Shown here: positions 8,348-15,933 of the stretch, in pieces | How the letters are laid out: every line of letters begins with the position of its first letter | Position numbering within the stretch: the stretch's first letter is position 1 | Assembly (NCBI GenBank): GCA_002796835.1 | Contig: LUGL01000002.1 | Location: 1 to 36,381 of the forward strand | Origin: Elainella saxicola E1 | Lineage (GTDB): Bacteria; Cyanobacteriota; Cyanobacteriia; Elainellales; Elainellaceae | DNA: 36,381 bases | Reading direction: 5' to 3' | Notes under the pieces: generated by a model | The model's database searches: none | Told to the model about the DNA's origin: nothing | What the model saw: the letters and a program-made list of their open reading frames with translations, nothing else | Position numbers and translations under genes: made by a program

Positions 8348-9184
8348 TCAGGAACGGCGTGGAGTCAGGTAGCGATCCGCAAAAGATTGGAGTGCTTGTC
8401 GATGGCGATCGCCCGCAACCCAGGTGAAGTCGTCATGGCCGGCCCCCTCGATCCAGAGAGACATTTTAGATTCCGGGGCCGCTTGAAACAGCGTCTGACT
8501 ATGCTGAATCGGAATGGTTCGATCGGCCTGACCATGCATCACAAGCACCGGGGAGTGAATCGCTTTCAGTTTGTCGAGGTTCGAGAACTTATCAAAGGGC
8601 AAAAGCGGAAACGGCACAACGACTCGGAAAGCGGAGGTAAAGGTACTTTCTAAAACCAGACCAGCTACAGGATATCGCTTTGCCAATTCAGTGGCCGATC
8701 CACCCCCGACCGATCGACCATAGACGATGATTTTATCAGGAGATATTTTGAGCTGTTGAGTCAGGTATTGATAGGCAGCATCCGCATCTTGATACGCATG
8801 ACGTTCACTGGGTTGACCACTGCTGGTTCCATAACCGCGATAGTCATACGCAAAAACACTAAATCCCCAACTCTGCAAGCGGTCCAGCATTAGACGAATA
8901 TCACCCAGATCTTCTGCATTACCATGAATGTAAAGCAGGGTATAGGTGGCCTGAGCATTGGGTAAATAGATGGCCGAAATTTTCTCAGTCTGGCTGACAG
9001 GTATTTTAAGGATATCCTGCGTATCTTGATAGCTGGGAGGCTGGGGCAGAAAAATCATGCTGTCTGCCCGAAAGTAGACATAGACCGCAAAAAAAGCGTA
9101 GATAAACAGCAGCGATCGTACTAGTCTTTTCCAACTCAATTCACCGATCAGCAGTTTTCTGAGTGGCACATGACGCATAAACAT
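8348..9184 (-). CDS. Membrane-anchored alpha/beta hydrolase
   Basis: This 278-aa protein has one N-terminal membrane segment (about residues 22-40, LLFIYAFFAVYVYF) followed by a soluble alpha/beta hydrolase domain likely outside the cytoplasmic membrane. The oxyanion region is YIHGNAEDLGD. The nucleophile elbow is YGRSVGG with Ser158. The likely acid is Asp221 (HGQADRTIP) and the catalytic His is His250 (GAGHDDF). This is the ABHD13/BEM46/YqjL-like lipase-peptidase group; substrate is unknown. Two ATGs (9184 and 9178) begin the frame and neither has a good ribosome site. It may be co-transcribed with polA. Confidence 0.87.
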   Translation of the reverse strand: MFMRHVPLRKLLIGELSWKRLVRSLLFIYAFFAVYVYFRADSMIFLPQPPSYQDTQDILKIPVSQTEKISAIYLPNAQATYTLLYIHGNAEDLGDIRLMLDRLQSWGFSVFAYDYRGYGTSSGQPSERHAYQDADAAYQYLTQQLKISPDKIIVYGRSVGGGSATELAKRYPVAGLVLESTFTSAFRVVVPFPLLPFDKFSNLDKLKAIHSPVLVMHGQADRTIPIQHSQTLFQAAPESKMSLWIEGAGHDDFTWVAGDRHRQALQSFADRYLTPRRS

Positions 9185-9287
9185 ACACTACGAGCTTCAG
9201 CCATTTATAGTACCCACTATCGTTGTTGGGTAAGATAACCATAGATATCGATGATGCTCGATTTTTGAATCGATCGGACGACGGTGG

Positions 9288-9395
9288 ATGAAGTCGCTCA
9301 GTGTTGATCTCCTGACGCTCATCAATACGGCTGTTTTGATTATTGCTTTAGCGATCGCCCTTATCCACAGTTTTTGGGTATTGAAACGGCTCTGA
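9288..9395 (+). CDS. Candidate 35-aa single-pass membrane microprotein
   Basis: An ATG at 9288 opens a 35-codon frame ending in TGA at 9393-9395. The product has a polar start (MKSLSVDLL), a hydrophobic helix of about 22 residues (roughly 9-30, with NTAVLIIALAIALIHSF) and a basic end (LKRL), giving a positive-inside C-terminus. This is the profile of small membrane subunits, but it matches none of the photosystem, cytochrome b6f or NDH small subunits I can recall. It sits in the 230-bp gap between the hydrolase and recR, on the opposite strand to both. No clear Shine-Dalgarno precedes it and part of the helix is encoded by a HIP1 octamer, so a chance ORF is possible. Confidence 0.35.
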   Translation: MKSLSVDLLTLINTAVLIIALAIALIHSFWVLKRL

Positions 9396-9414
9396 ATATT
9401 TGGTCAGAGAAAAG

Positions 9415-10011
9415 TTAATCTAGCTCGCGTCTTCCTTCTAAAGCACGGGCTAATGTCACCTCATCTGCATATTCCAAATCCCCCCCCATTGGTAATCCAA
9501 AGGCAATCCGAGTCACCTTGGTGAATGGCTTGAGCAATTGACCAATGTATAGCGTCGTTGTTTCTCCTTCAACGCTAGGATTAATCGCCAGGATTACTTC
9601 TTTTATATCTTGTTTGCTGACGCGACGCACAAGCTGTGTGATGTAGAGCTGATCGGGACCAATCCCGTCCATTGGCGAAATCAATCCACCCAGCACATGG
9701 TATTTGCCTTTATACTCACGAGTTCGTTCTAGGGCGATCACATCTCTAGAATCGGAAACGACACAAATCACATGCTGTTCTCGGTTCGTATCTCGACAAA
9801 TTTCACAAACGGGTTCTGCAGACAGGTGAAAACAAACCGAACAAAGGCCGACTTGCTGCTTGGCTTCTAGAAGCGCTTGTGCTAAAGCCTGGACCTCTGC
9901 TTCAGGTCGTTTGAGAATATGAAGTGCCAAACGTTGAGCGGTCTTAGGACCGACTCCGGGTAGGCGTTGCAGTTGCTCGATCAGACGAGCCAAGGGACGT
10001 GTGTAAACCGT
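9415..10011 (-). CDS. recR: Recombination mediator RecR (start apparently ACG)
   Basis: RecR acts with RecF and RecO to load RecA on gapped DNA. The helix-hairpin-helix [17 protein letters not shown], the zinc finger CSVC...CEIC, the Toprim segment [13 protein letters not shown] and the GPDQL...NPSVEGE region are all intact. No ATG, GTG or TTG is available at the expected N-terminus. The frame is open back to a stop at 10084-10086 and reads (T)[13 protein letters not shown], the usual RecR opening, with ACG at 10009-10011 in the start position and GGAGG (10019-10023 on the plus strand as CCTCC) 7 nt upstream of it. A TTG at 9993 is 25 nt from that ribosome site and lies inside the conserved segment. 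I give the ACG start; it could also be a sequencing error or mutation. The product would be 198 aa. Confidence 0.9.
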   Translation of the reverse strand, partial: TVYTRPLARLIEQLQRLPGVGPKTAQRLALHILKRPEAEVQALAQALLEAKQQVGLCSVCFHLSAEPVCEICRDTNREQHVICVVSDSRDVIALERTREYKGKYHVLGGLISPMDGIGPDQLYITQLVRRVSKQDIKEVILAINPSVEGETTTLYIGQLLKPFTKVTRIAFGLPMGGDLEYADEVTLARALEGRRELD

Positions 10012-10018
10012 TGGAGTG

Positions 10019-10023
10019 CCTCC
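10019..10023 (-). promoter_or_regulatory. Strong ribosome binding site before the recR ACG codon
   Basis: On the minus strand this reads GGAGG, a full match to the anti-Shine-Dalgarno core, with a 7-nt spacer to ACG 10011-10009. It is the main evidence that translation begins there rather than at the internal TTG. Confidence 0.7.
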
Positions 10024-10093
10024 ATGCTTGCAATAAAAAGAACCGAGTCGAAAACCGCTGAGATCTCTTCGATCGTAGCAATTTTACTGAATC

Positions 10094-10648
10094 TCAGCCG
10101 GATTGCGCGATCAATTCCTTAACGCACTGAATCGCTTCTTCACACCATTCCACCCACTCGGTTTCATAGCGAATGCCGCGCCGCAACGTTAAGTGATGCA
10201 GCCGATCGGCAGGAGTGGGATTTTCAGGCTGGGGAAAAACCTCCGTTTCAAAATGCTTGAGCCGATCGAGATTGGTTTGGTGAAGCTGATGCCGTCGCTG
10301 CAATTCCGCGAGTAGAGGTTCCAAGGGCGCTAATCCACCCGTTTTCAGCTTAATCATCAACGGTTCACGAATGGGGGTTGGATCGCTCGGCAAGACCGCC
10401 CAGATCGCAAGCTGCTGTTTCCCTGTTTCAGTAATGCTGTAAACGATTTTGTTGGGTCGGCCTGTTTGGGCAATTGTCTCTGGACTGATCCAGCCCTTCT
10501 TTTCCAATTCCCGCAGTTCTTTATAAACCTGCTGATGGGACGCCGACCAGTAACAGCTAATGTACTCATCAAAGCGCTTGACGAGGTCATATCCACTACA
10601 GGGACCCGCCATTGCCAGTGATGCCAAGATTGCTTGCGAAAGAGCCAT
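10094..10648 (-). CDS. PadR-family transcriptional regulator
   Basis: The 184-aa product has an N-terminal PadR winged helix (MALSQAILASLAMAGPCSGYDLVKRF..., with recognition segment HQQVYKELRELEKKGWI and wing GRPNKIVYSITETG) and a C-terminal helical dimerisation region typical of the Vir_act_alpha_C group. PadR proteins are usually repressors that respond to small ligands or membrane stress and often control a neighbouring transporter. It is transcribed divergently from devBCA across a 222-bp region with repeated TTGCATA boxes, so it most likely controls devBCA and itself. recR follows on the same strand after an 82-bp gap. Confidence 0.9.
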   Translation of the reverse strand: MALSQAILASLAMAGPCSGYDLVKRFDEYISCYWSASHQQVYKELRELEKKGWISPETIAQTGRPNKIVYSITETGKQQLAIWAVLPSDPTPIREPLMIKLKTGGLAPLEPLLAELQRRHQLHQTNLDRLKHFETEVFPQPENPTPADRLHHLTLRRGIRYETEWVEWCEEAIQCVKELIAQSG

Positions 10649-10677
10649 AGCAAAAAATTGTTTGACTATTCAAATTG

Positions 10678-10757
10678 TTGCATATAAGATCGATTGCAAA
10701 GAGTTTTATAAGCAAAAATTTGCATAATAGTTATTTTGCATACCGTTACTTTGTATA
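10678..10757. promoter_or_regulatory. TTGCATA box cluster between padR and devB (candidate operator)
   Basis: TTGCATA occurs exactly at 10678-10684, 10720-10726 and 10736-10742, and a one-base variant TTGTATA at 10751-10757, all on the plus strand. The last three are spaced 16 and 15 bp. A possible devB -10 (TATAGT, 10754-10759) overlaps the last box and a weak -35 (TTATTT, 10731-10736) lies 17 bp before it, so binding would block the promoter. Binding by PadR is inferred from position only. Confidence 0.5.
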
Positions 10758-10870
10758 GTGGTTGACCGATCGGGCAAACTCGCCCCTGTCGAAAAACCGT
10801 TTGGATCCTTAAGCCTCCCTGATCCACTAGAGAACTTCGCTCAACTCGCTTCCACCAGAAGGACATTGCC

Positions 10871-12073
10871 ATGCAAGGAACGAATGATTTGAATTGGACC
10901 GATCGCTTTTGGCCGAAATCGCCGAGTCAACGGATTTTGATCGCGTTATTAGGCGGTTCATTGCTGACTTTTGCCACCTTACAAACGGTGCTGCAACGGC
11001 CTGCTCCGGTGGCCAGTGTGACTGCCATTAGTCCTCAACCTCAGTCAGTCGTGGCCTTGGGACGGTTAGAACCACGAGATGAAATGATTCGGCTGGCACC
11101 CACAACATCAGGTAGCCGATTAGCCAAACTGTTGGTGCGGCAAGGCGATCGCGTTAAAACGGGTCAGGTGATTGCATGGCTCGATTCGCACGATCGGCTC
11201 CAGGCAGCCCTAGAGCAAGCCAAACGTCAGGTAGAAGTGGCGCAAACCAAATTGGCGCAGGTGAAAGCAGGCGCAAAACAGGGAGAAATTAACGCTCAGA
11301 AAGCCTCGATCGATCGCACTGCCGCCCAGTTGCGGGAAGATGTGCAGGCAAAAACGGCGACCGTGGCACGACTCGAAGCGGAATTGGCCAATGCTCAAAC
11401 GGAATATCAGCGCTATGAAACGTTGTACCAGTCCGGAGCCATTTCTGCCTCTCTGCTCGATAGTAAACAACTCACCCTGGATGCCACGTTGCAGCAACTC
11501 AATGAAGCCAAAGCGAATCGGGATCAGGCCAATGCCACCCTGACTGCTCAGTTGAATGAAGCGAAAGCGACGCTCGATCGGATTGCCGAGGTGCGTCCGG
11601 TCGATGTAGCGGCTGCCCAGGCGGAAGTCAATAGCGCGATGGCTGCTGTGCAACAAGCCCAGGCAGAACTGGAGCTGGCCTATGTCCGATCGCCTCGGGA
11701 TGGACAAATCCTCAAGGTGCATACCTGGGCCGGGGAACTGGTTGGGGCAGAGGGCATTGCTGACTTGGGACAGACCAGCCAAATGGATGTGGTGGCAGAG
11801 GTATATGAATCAGATATTCAAAAGATACGAGTCGGTCAAACTGTTGAGATAACGAGCGCAGCATTGAATCGACCGATCGCAGGAACAGTTAAAGAAATTG
11901 GTTTGCAGGTGCTCAAAAAAGGACTCCGCGATACCGATCCCACAGCCGATACTGACGCTCGCATTGTGGAAGTGAAAATTGCGCTCGATGCTGCCAGCAC
12001 TCAACAAGCCGGTCATCTGACCAATCTCGAAGTCACCGTCAAAATTCCGCTACAGGAGAGCAATGCCCGATGA
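10871..12073 (+). CDS. devB: DevB-type membrane fusion (periplasmic adaptor) protein
   Basis: This 400-aa HlyD-family adaptor links an inner-membrane ABC transporter to an outer-membrane TolC-like channel. It has an N-terminal membrane anchor (about 21-42), a first half-lipoyl segment (VVALGRLEPRDE...LLVRQGDRVKTGQVIAWLD), a long Ala/Gln/Glu-rich coiled-coil hairpin (about 110-265), the second lipoyl half (YVRSPRDGQILKVHTWAGE) and a beta-barrel. The GRLEP motif is typical of DevB. In heterocyst formers the DevBCA pump exports envelope glycolipid; in other cyanobacteria the cargo is generally unknown. Its stop overlaps the devC start by 4 bases (ATGA), showing translational coupling. No tolC/hgdD-like gene is in the window. 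Confidence 0.93.
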   Translation: MQGTNDLNWTDRFWPKSPSQRILIALLGGSLLTFATLQTVLQRPAPVASVTAISPQPQSVVALGRLEPRDEMIRLAPTTSGSRLAKLLVRQGDRVKTGQVIAWLDSHDRLQAALEQAKRQVEVAQTKLAQVKAGAKQGEINAQKASIDRTAAQLREDVQAKTATVARLEAELANAQTEYQRYETLYQSGAISASLLDSKQLTLDATLQQLNEAKANRDQANATLTAQLNEAKATLDRIAEVRPVDVAAAQAEVNSAMAAVQQAQAELELAYVRSPRDGQILKVHTWAGELVGAEGIADLGQTSQMDVVAEVYESDIQKIRVGQTVEITSAALNRPIAGTVKEIGLQVLKKGLRDTDPTADTDARIVEVKIALDAASTQQAGHLTNLEVTVKIPLQESNAR

Positions 12074-13224
12074 AACGCCGAGTTCCGCTTGCCTGGTTGC
12101 AGGTCAGCCGAGAAAGAAGTCGATTGCTGGTGGCCATGGCGGGCATTGCCTTTGCCGATATGCTGATGTTCATGCAGCTGGGTTTTCAAACCGCGCTCTA
12201 TGATAGCAATACGCGCATGCATCGCAGCTTACGCGCCGATCTGGTCATGGTCAGTCCTTTAGCCCGCACGATGGTCAGCATGTCCGATTTTCCGCGTCGC
12301 CGCCTCTATCAGGCTTTAGGATTTGATGGGGTTGCAGCGGTCGATCCAGTTTATATGGAATCGCGGCCTTGGCGGAATCCAGATACTCGCAAAGAAGAAG
12401 GCATTTTAGTGCTGGGGTTTAATCCAGAGCGATCGATTTTTAATTTGGATGGCGTGAATCAGAATTTGCAGCAGCTGAAATTACCGGATGCCGTGCTGTT
12501 TGATCAGGGGTCACGCGGCGATTACGCCACCACGCTGGCAAAACTGGTTGAAGGGCAGGTGGTGCAAACCGAGTTGAATCAGCGCAGGCTCAAGCTGGTT
12601 GGGTTATTCCAAGTCGGGGCTTCCTTTGCCGCAGATGGCAATGTGATCACCAGCGATCAAACTTTCTTGCGTTTATTTCCCGATCGCCAACAGTCGGAAG
12701 TTAGTGCAGGGTTAATTCGGTTAAAACCGGGCGTGGATCCGTTGCAGGTAGCCCAGGCCATGCAGACCCATTTACCAAATGACGTGCGAATTTTAACGCT
12801 GGATCAATTTGCCGAACTCGAAGAAAACTATTGGAAGAATAATACGCCGATCGGTTTCATTTTTAGTCTGGGAACGGCAATCGGTTTTGTGGTGGGCACG
12901 GTGATTGTCTATCAGATTCTCTCGAACGATGTAGCCGATCATCTGGCAGAATATGCCACCTTAAAAGCCATGGGCTATCGAGATTTTTATCTGCTTGGGA
13001 TTGTATTTCAGGAAGCGCTAATTCTGGCCGTTCTTGGATTCATTCCTGGATACGGCATCGCTGCTATTCTCTATTCATTAACCCGAGGCGCAACCAATCT
13101 TCCCTTATTCATGACCCTGGGGCGAATTACTCTGGTTTTCATGTTGACTCTGATCATGTGCCTCATTTCAGGCGCGATCGCCACTCGGAAACTGCGATCG
13201 GCAGACCCCGCTGATATTTTCTAA
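12070..13224 (+). CDS. devC: DevC-type ABC transporter permease
   Basis: The 384-aa permease has the FtsX/MacB-like layout: one N-terminal membrane helix (about 16-42), a large periplasmic domain (about 43-255, including ADLVMVSPLARTMVSMSDFP), then three C-terminal helices (about 258-284, 305-335 and 352-372). DevC pairs with DevA in the inner membrane and with DevB in the periplasm. The gene overlaps devB by 4 bases and precedes devA by 26 bases. Its sequence is full length for the family, with no frameshift seen. Confidence 0.94.
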   Translation: MKRRVPLAWLQVSRERSRLLVAMAGIAFADMLMFMQLGFQTALYDSNTRMHRSLRADLVMVSPLARTMVSMSDFPRRRLYQALGFDGVAAVDPVYMESRPWRNPDTRKEEGILVLGFNPERSIFNLDGVNQNLQQLKLPDAVLFDQGSRGDYATTLAKLVEGQVVQTELNQRRLKLVGLFQVGASFAADGNVITSDQTFLRLFPDRQQSEVSAGLIRLKPGVDPLQVAQAMQTHLPNDVRILTLDQFAELEENYWKNNTPIGFIFSLGTAIGFVVGTVIVYQILSNDVADHLAEYATLKAMGYRDFYLLGIVFQEALILAVLGFIPGYGIAAILYSLTRGATNLPLFMTLGRITLVFMLTLIMCLISGAIATRKLRSADPADIF

Positions 13225-13250
13225 TCTATTTGTTGCGCTCACAACATCCT

Positions 13251-13982
13251 ATGGATCCAACCTCACTCACACCTGCCATTGCCATCCAAAACTTAAATCA
13301 CTATTATGGTCACGGCAAGTTGCGCAAGCAGATTCTGTTTGAGATCAATCTCAATATCTATCCAGGTGAAATTGTAATCATGACCGGACCCTCTGGTTCA
13401 GGTAAAACTACCTTACTGACGCTGATTGGGGCGTTGCGATCGGTGCAGGAAGGCAGCCTCAAAATTTTTGATCAGGAATTGGGCAATACATCTCCCATGC
13501 AGCAGGTGATGATTCGACGAGAGATTGGCTACATCTTTCAGGCCCATAATCTATTGCGATCGCTCACCGCTAAACAGAATGTATTAATGTCGTTGCAACT
13601 TCATTCTGGGTCTACTGCCATAGAACAGCAGGCTGAAGCGATCCTGCAAAAAGTTGGTTTGGGTGAACGGATTGACTATTATCCCGATCATTTATCGGGT
13701 GGTCAGAAACAGCGGGTGGCGATCGCCAGAGCCTTAGCCAGTCATCCCAGGTTAGTTTTGGCCGATGAGCCAACTGCTGCATTGGATAAGCAATCGGGGC
13801 GGGATGTGGTGGAACTCATGCAGCATTTAGCCAAAGAACAGGGCTGTACAATTCTGCTGGTCACCCATGACAATCGCATTCTGGATATTGCCGATCGAAT
13901 TATCCAGATGGAAGATGGATGTTTGATCAGGAATAGCAATCCGATGTCAACAACTCTAACTGGAGACAGACAGACGGCCTGA
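13251..13982 (+). CDS. devA: DevA-type ABC transporter ATPase
   Basis: This 243-aa ATPase drives the DevBC exporter. Walker A is GPSGSGKT (residues 46-53), the signature is [15 protein letters not shown], Walker B is LVLADEPTAALD and the switch His is in LLVTHD. It resembles LolD/MacB-class ATPases. An in-frame TTG at 13230 would add seven residues, but ATG 13251 is the normal start. It is the third gene of the devBCA operon. Confidence 0.95.
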   Translation: MDPTSLTPAIAIQNLNHYYGHGKLRKQILFEINLNIYPGEIVIMTGPSGSGKTTLLTLIGALRSVQEGSLKIFDQELGNTSPMQQVMIRREIGYIFQAHNLLRSLTAKQNVLMSLQLHSGSTAIEQQAEAILQKVGLGERIDYYPDHLSGGQKQRVAIARALASHPRLVLADEPTAALDKQSGRDVVELMQHLAKEQGCTILLVTHDNRILDIADRIIQMEDGCLIRNSNPMSTTLTGDRQTA

Positions 13983-14066
13983 ATCATTTCTTTCTGCTAG
14001 CAGAGGTAAATTAAACCTGTTCTTGCCATGCTAGGGGAGACCAAACGACAAGTCAGGAGTCAACGG

Positions 14067-14267
14067 ATGAGATTTAAACCACTTGCTTTCGGATTTCCTT
14101 TGCTGGTGGGCCTCACCCTGGTAGTGAGTGCTTGTGAACAACCAGAAACCGAAATCGAGACGCCCAATGGCGAAACTGAGATCGAACAACCTGCTGAATC
14201 TCCTGCAGTTGCACCAGATGCACCTGCCGTATCGCCTGCCCCCACTACTTCTCCAACGGCTCCATAG
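14067..14267 (+). CDS. Small Pro/Glu-rich lipoprotein
   Basis: The 66-aa product has a signal peptide (MRFKPLAFGFPLLVGLTL) and a lipobox VVSAC with the lipidated Cys at 23, followed by an acidic, proline- and alanine-rich tail with no predictable fold. ATG 14067 is chosen over an in-frame ATG at 14028 because AGGAG (14055-14059) is 7 nt before it and because it puts the signal at the N-terminus. It follows devA by 84 bases and might share its transcript. Its last 23 bases overlap the convergent ribD 3' end. Function is unknown; a role with the exporter is speculation. Confidence 0.75.
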   Translation: MRFKPLAFGFPLLVGLTLVVSACEQPETEIETPNGETEIEQPAESPAVAPDAPAVSPAPTTSPTAP

Positions 14268-15375
14268 CGACTTTTGGCAAATTCCCTTCTAATAAATAAT
14301 CCGATCCGATCATCTGGCAACGCATCTTCTCTAGGGCAATCGCTTGGGTCATTTCTGTTAACCCCAAGTCACCGACTGGAGAGGGTGCGTTTTCACCACC
14401 AATGATTTTCGGGGCAATGAAGGCAAAGATTTTCTGCACGGCTCCGGCGGCGATCGCTTCAGCGGCCAACCGACCGCCACATTCCCAAAGGACGGAGAGG
14501 CAATTGCGTTCATAGAACACTTGCATGGCGGTTGCAGGAGAAAGCTGGGGGATGGCCAAGACTTCGACGCCTTGCTTTTCTAATAACGTCCGCGTTTGAG
14601 GAGACGCTTCCGGTGTAGTCAGCACCAGAGTCGGCACTTCTGACGTTTGCCAGAGTTGGGCTTGAGTGGGTAAGTCGAGCGATCGACTCATCACCACCCG
14701 TAGAGGATTGGCCCCATGGCCATGGCTAGTCAGTAAGGAATTGTCCCGTCGTACCGTATTGCCACCCACAATCACCACATCACAGGCACTCCGAAGTTGA
14801 TGCACCCAGGCACGGGCATCCGGTCCAGTCACCCAAGCACTATGCCCCGTCGTTGTCGCAATTTTGCCATCCAGCGTCATCGCGTATTTCAAAATGCCAA
14901 ACGGGCGTTGATACACCATGCGGTGAATAAAGCCTGCATTGAGTTCCTGACAGGCCTCTTCTTCAACACCGACCAAAACTTCCATGCCAGCAGCCCGCAA
15001 TCGATCGATCCCGGTCCCTGCCACCTGGGGATTTGGATCAACCATGCCAACCACAACTCTACGAATGCCAGCTTGAATCAGGGCATCGGCACAGGGCGGA
15101 GTGCGGCCATAGTGACTGCAAGGTTCTAAATTGACATAAATCGTTGCATTTTTTGCCCGATCGCCCGCTGCCCGCAGCGCAAACACTTCAGCATGAGGCT
15201 GCCCTGCCTGGGGATGAAAGCCTTCTCCCACAATTTCCTCTTGCTGCACAATCACCGCTCCCACCAGGGGATTGGGGGCAGTGCGCCCTAAGGCTCGACG
15301 AGCCAACTCAAGGCAGCGCTGCATCATCGCGCAATCGAACGCAGAGAAAGCATCAGCCATCGTGTCAGCCATCAT
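14245..15375 (-). CDS. ribD: Bifunctional riboflavin biosynthesis deaminase/reductase
   Basis: RibD performs the second and third steps of riboflavin synthesis: deamination of the pyrimidine, then NADPH-dependent reduction of the ribosyl side chain. The 376-aa protein has an N-terminal zinc deaminase domain with His61 and Glu63 (HAEVFAL) and Cys86/Cys95 (PCSHYGRTPPC), and a C-terminal reductase domain (from about 158, LKYAMTLDGKIAT...VGGNTVRRDN...ECGGRLAAEAI). Three in-frame ATGs (15375, 15372 and 15360) compete for the start; the longest is given. Upstream, the phrase CAGCCATCATGAA (plus strand) is duplicated at the N-terminal end. It converges with the lipoprotein with a 23-base overlap. 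Confidence 0.95.
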   Translation of the reverse strand: MMADTMADAFSAFDCAMMQRCLELARRALGRTAPNPLVGAVIVQQEEIVGEGFHPQAGQPHAEVFALRAAGDRAKNATIYVNLEPCSHYGRTPPCADALIQAGIRRVVVGMVDPNPQVAGTGIDRLRAAGMEVLVGVEEEACQELNAGFIHRMVYQRPFGILKYAMTLDGKIATTTGHSAWVTGPDARAWVHQLRSACDVVIVGGNTVRRDNSLLTSHGHGANPLRVVMSRSLDLPTQAQLWQTSEVPTLVLTTPEASPQTRTLLEKQGVEVLAIPQLSPATAMQVFYERNCLSVLWECGGRLAAEAIAAGAVQKIFAFIAPKIIGGENAPSPVGDLGLTEMTQAIALEKMRCQMIGSDYLLEGNLPKVAMEPLEK

Positions 15376-15933
15376 GAATCAGTCTCAGCCATCATGAACC
15401 GCTATCGTAGAAAATTTACAGAGCCTTGGCAAATATTTATGCTTTTTTCAGTTTTTTTATCAGATATTAAGTAGACTGCCACAAATTAACGGTTTCCTAA
15501 GGGGAAAGTCTAGCGTTCCTGGTGTGCTGACAGAACTTTCTGTCTGGATCGATCGGATGGTGTGAGGCATGGGGTCAGAAAATAGTCACTTTTTAATGAA
15601 CTCCCCCTTGGCAGAATGACAAATTAACGCTATCAATAGCTTCACGTTCTAAATCTTTCGAGGCTGGTTAATTTGAATTAATCAGCAGCATGGGGTCTGT
15701 AATGCTGGTCTTTGACTGGGGTTGCAGCGAAATGCAAATTCACGAAAACGGTTGGGAAATTGATATGGCAATTGTTCGAGCATTCGTTAGAATTTATCCC
15801 AATGCAGTTGTCCCCGGTGGGATCACTGTTGGATACAGCTCGAATCAAGGTGCAGCGTAACAAGTTCCTGCGTCGTACTTTCGTCACTCACCGCAATTTC
15901 CTTGTCGATTCTGTTTGACTGAAGGCTTATTGA
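15376..15933. other. 558-bp intergenic region with little coding signal
   Basis: This gap lies between divergent ribD and the SpoIIE-type phosphatase. It contains T-rich stretches near 15440-15460, an 11-mer ACAAATTAACG at 15481-15491 and again at 15619-15629, and a 56-codon open frame at 15690-15860. I saw no tRNA or recognisable riboswitch. Promoters for both flanking genes should lie here but no convincing -35/-10 pair stands out. Confidence 0.6.
15690..15860 (+). CDS. Candidate 56-aa protein, unknown
   Basis: ATG 15690 opens a 56-codon frame ending in TAA at 15858-15860; a second ATG at 15702 has GGGG six bases before it and would give 52 residues. The product looks like ordinary soluble protein rather than translated noise: segments MLVFDWGCSEMQIHENGWEI and IVRAFVRIYPNAVVPGG have mixed polar and hydrophobic spacing. 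I do not recognise a family. It could equally be a fragment of a decayed gene or a chance frame. Confidence 0.3.
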   Translation: MGSVMLVFDWGCSEMQIHENGWEIDMAIVRAFVRIYPNAVVPGGITVGYSSNQGAA

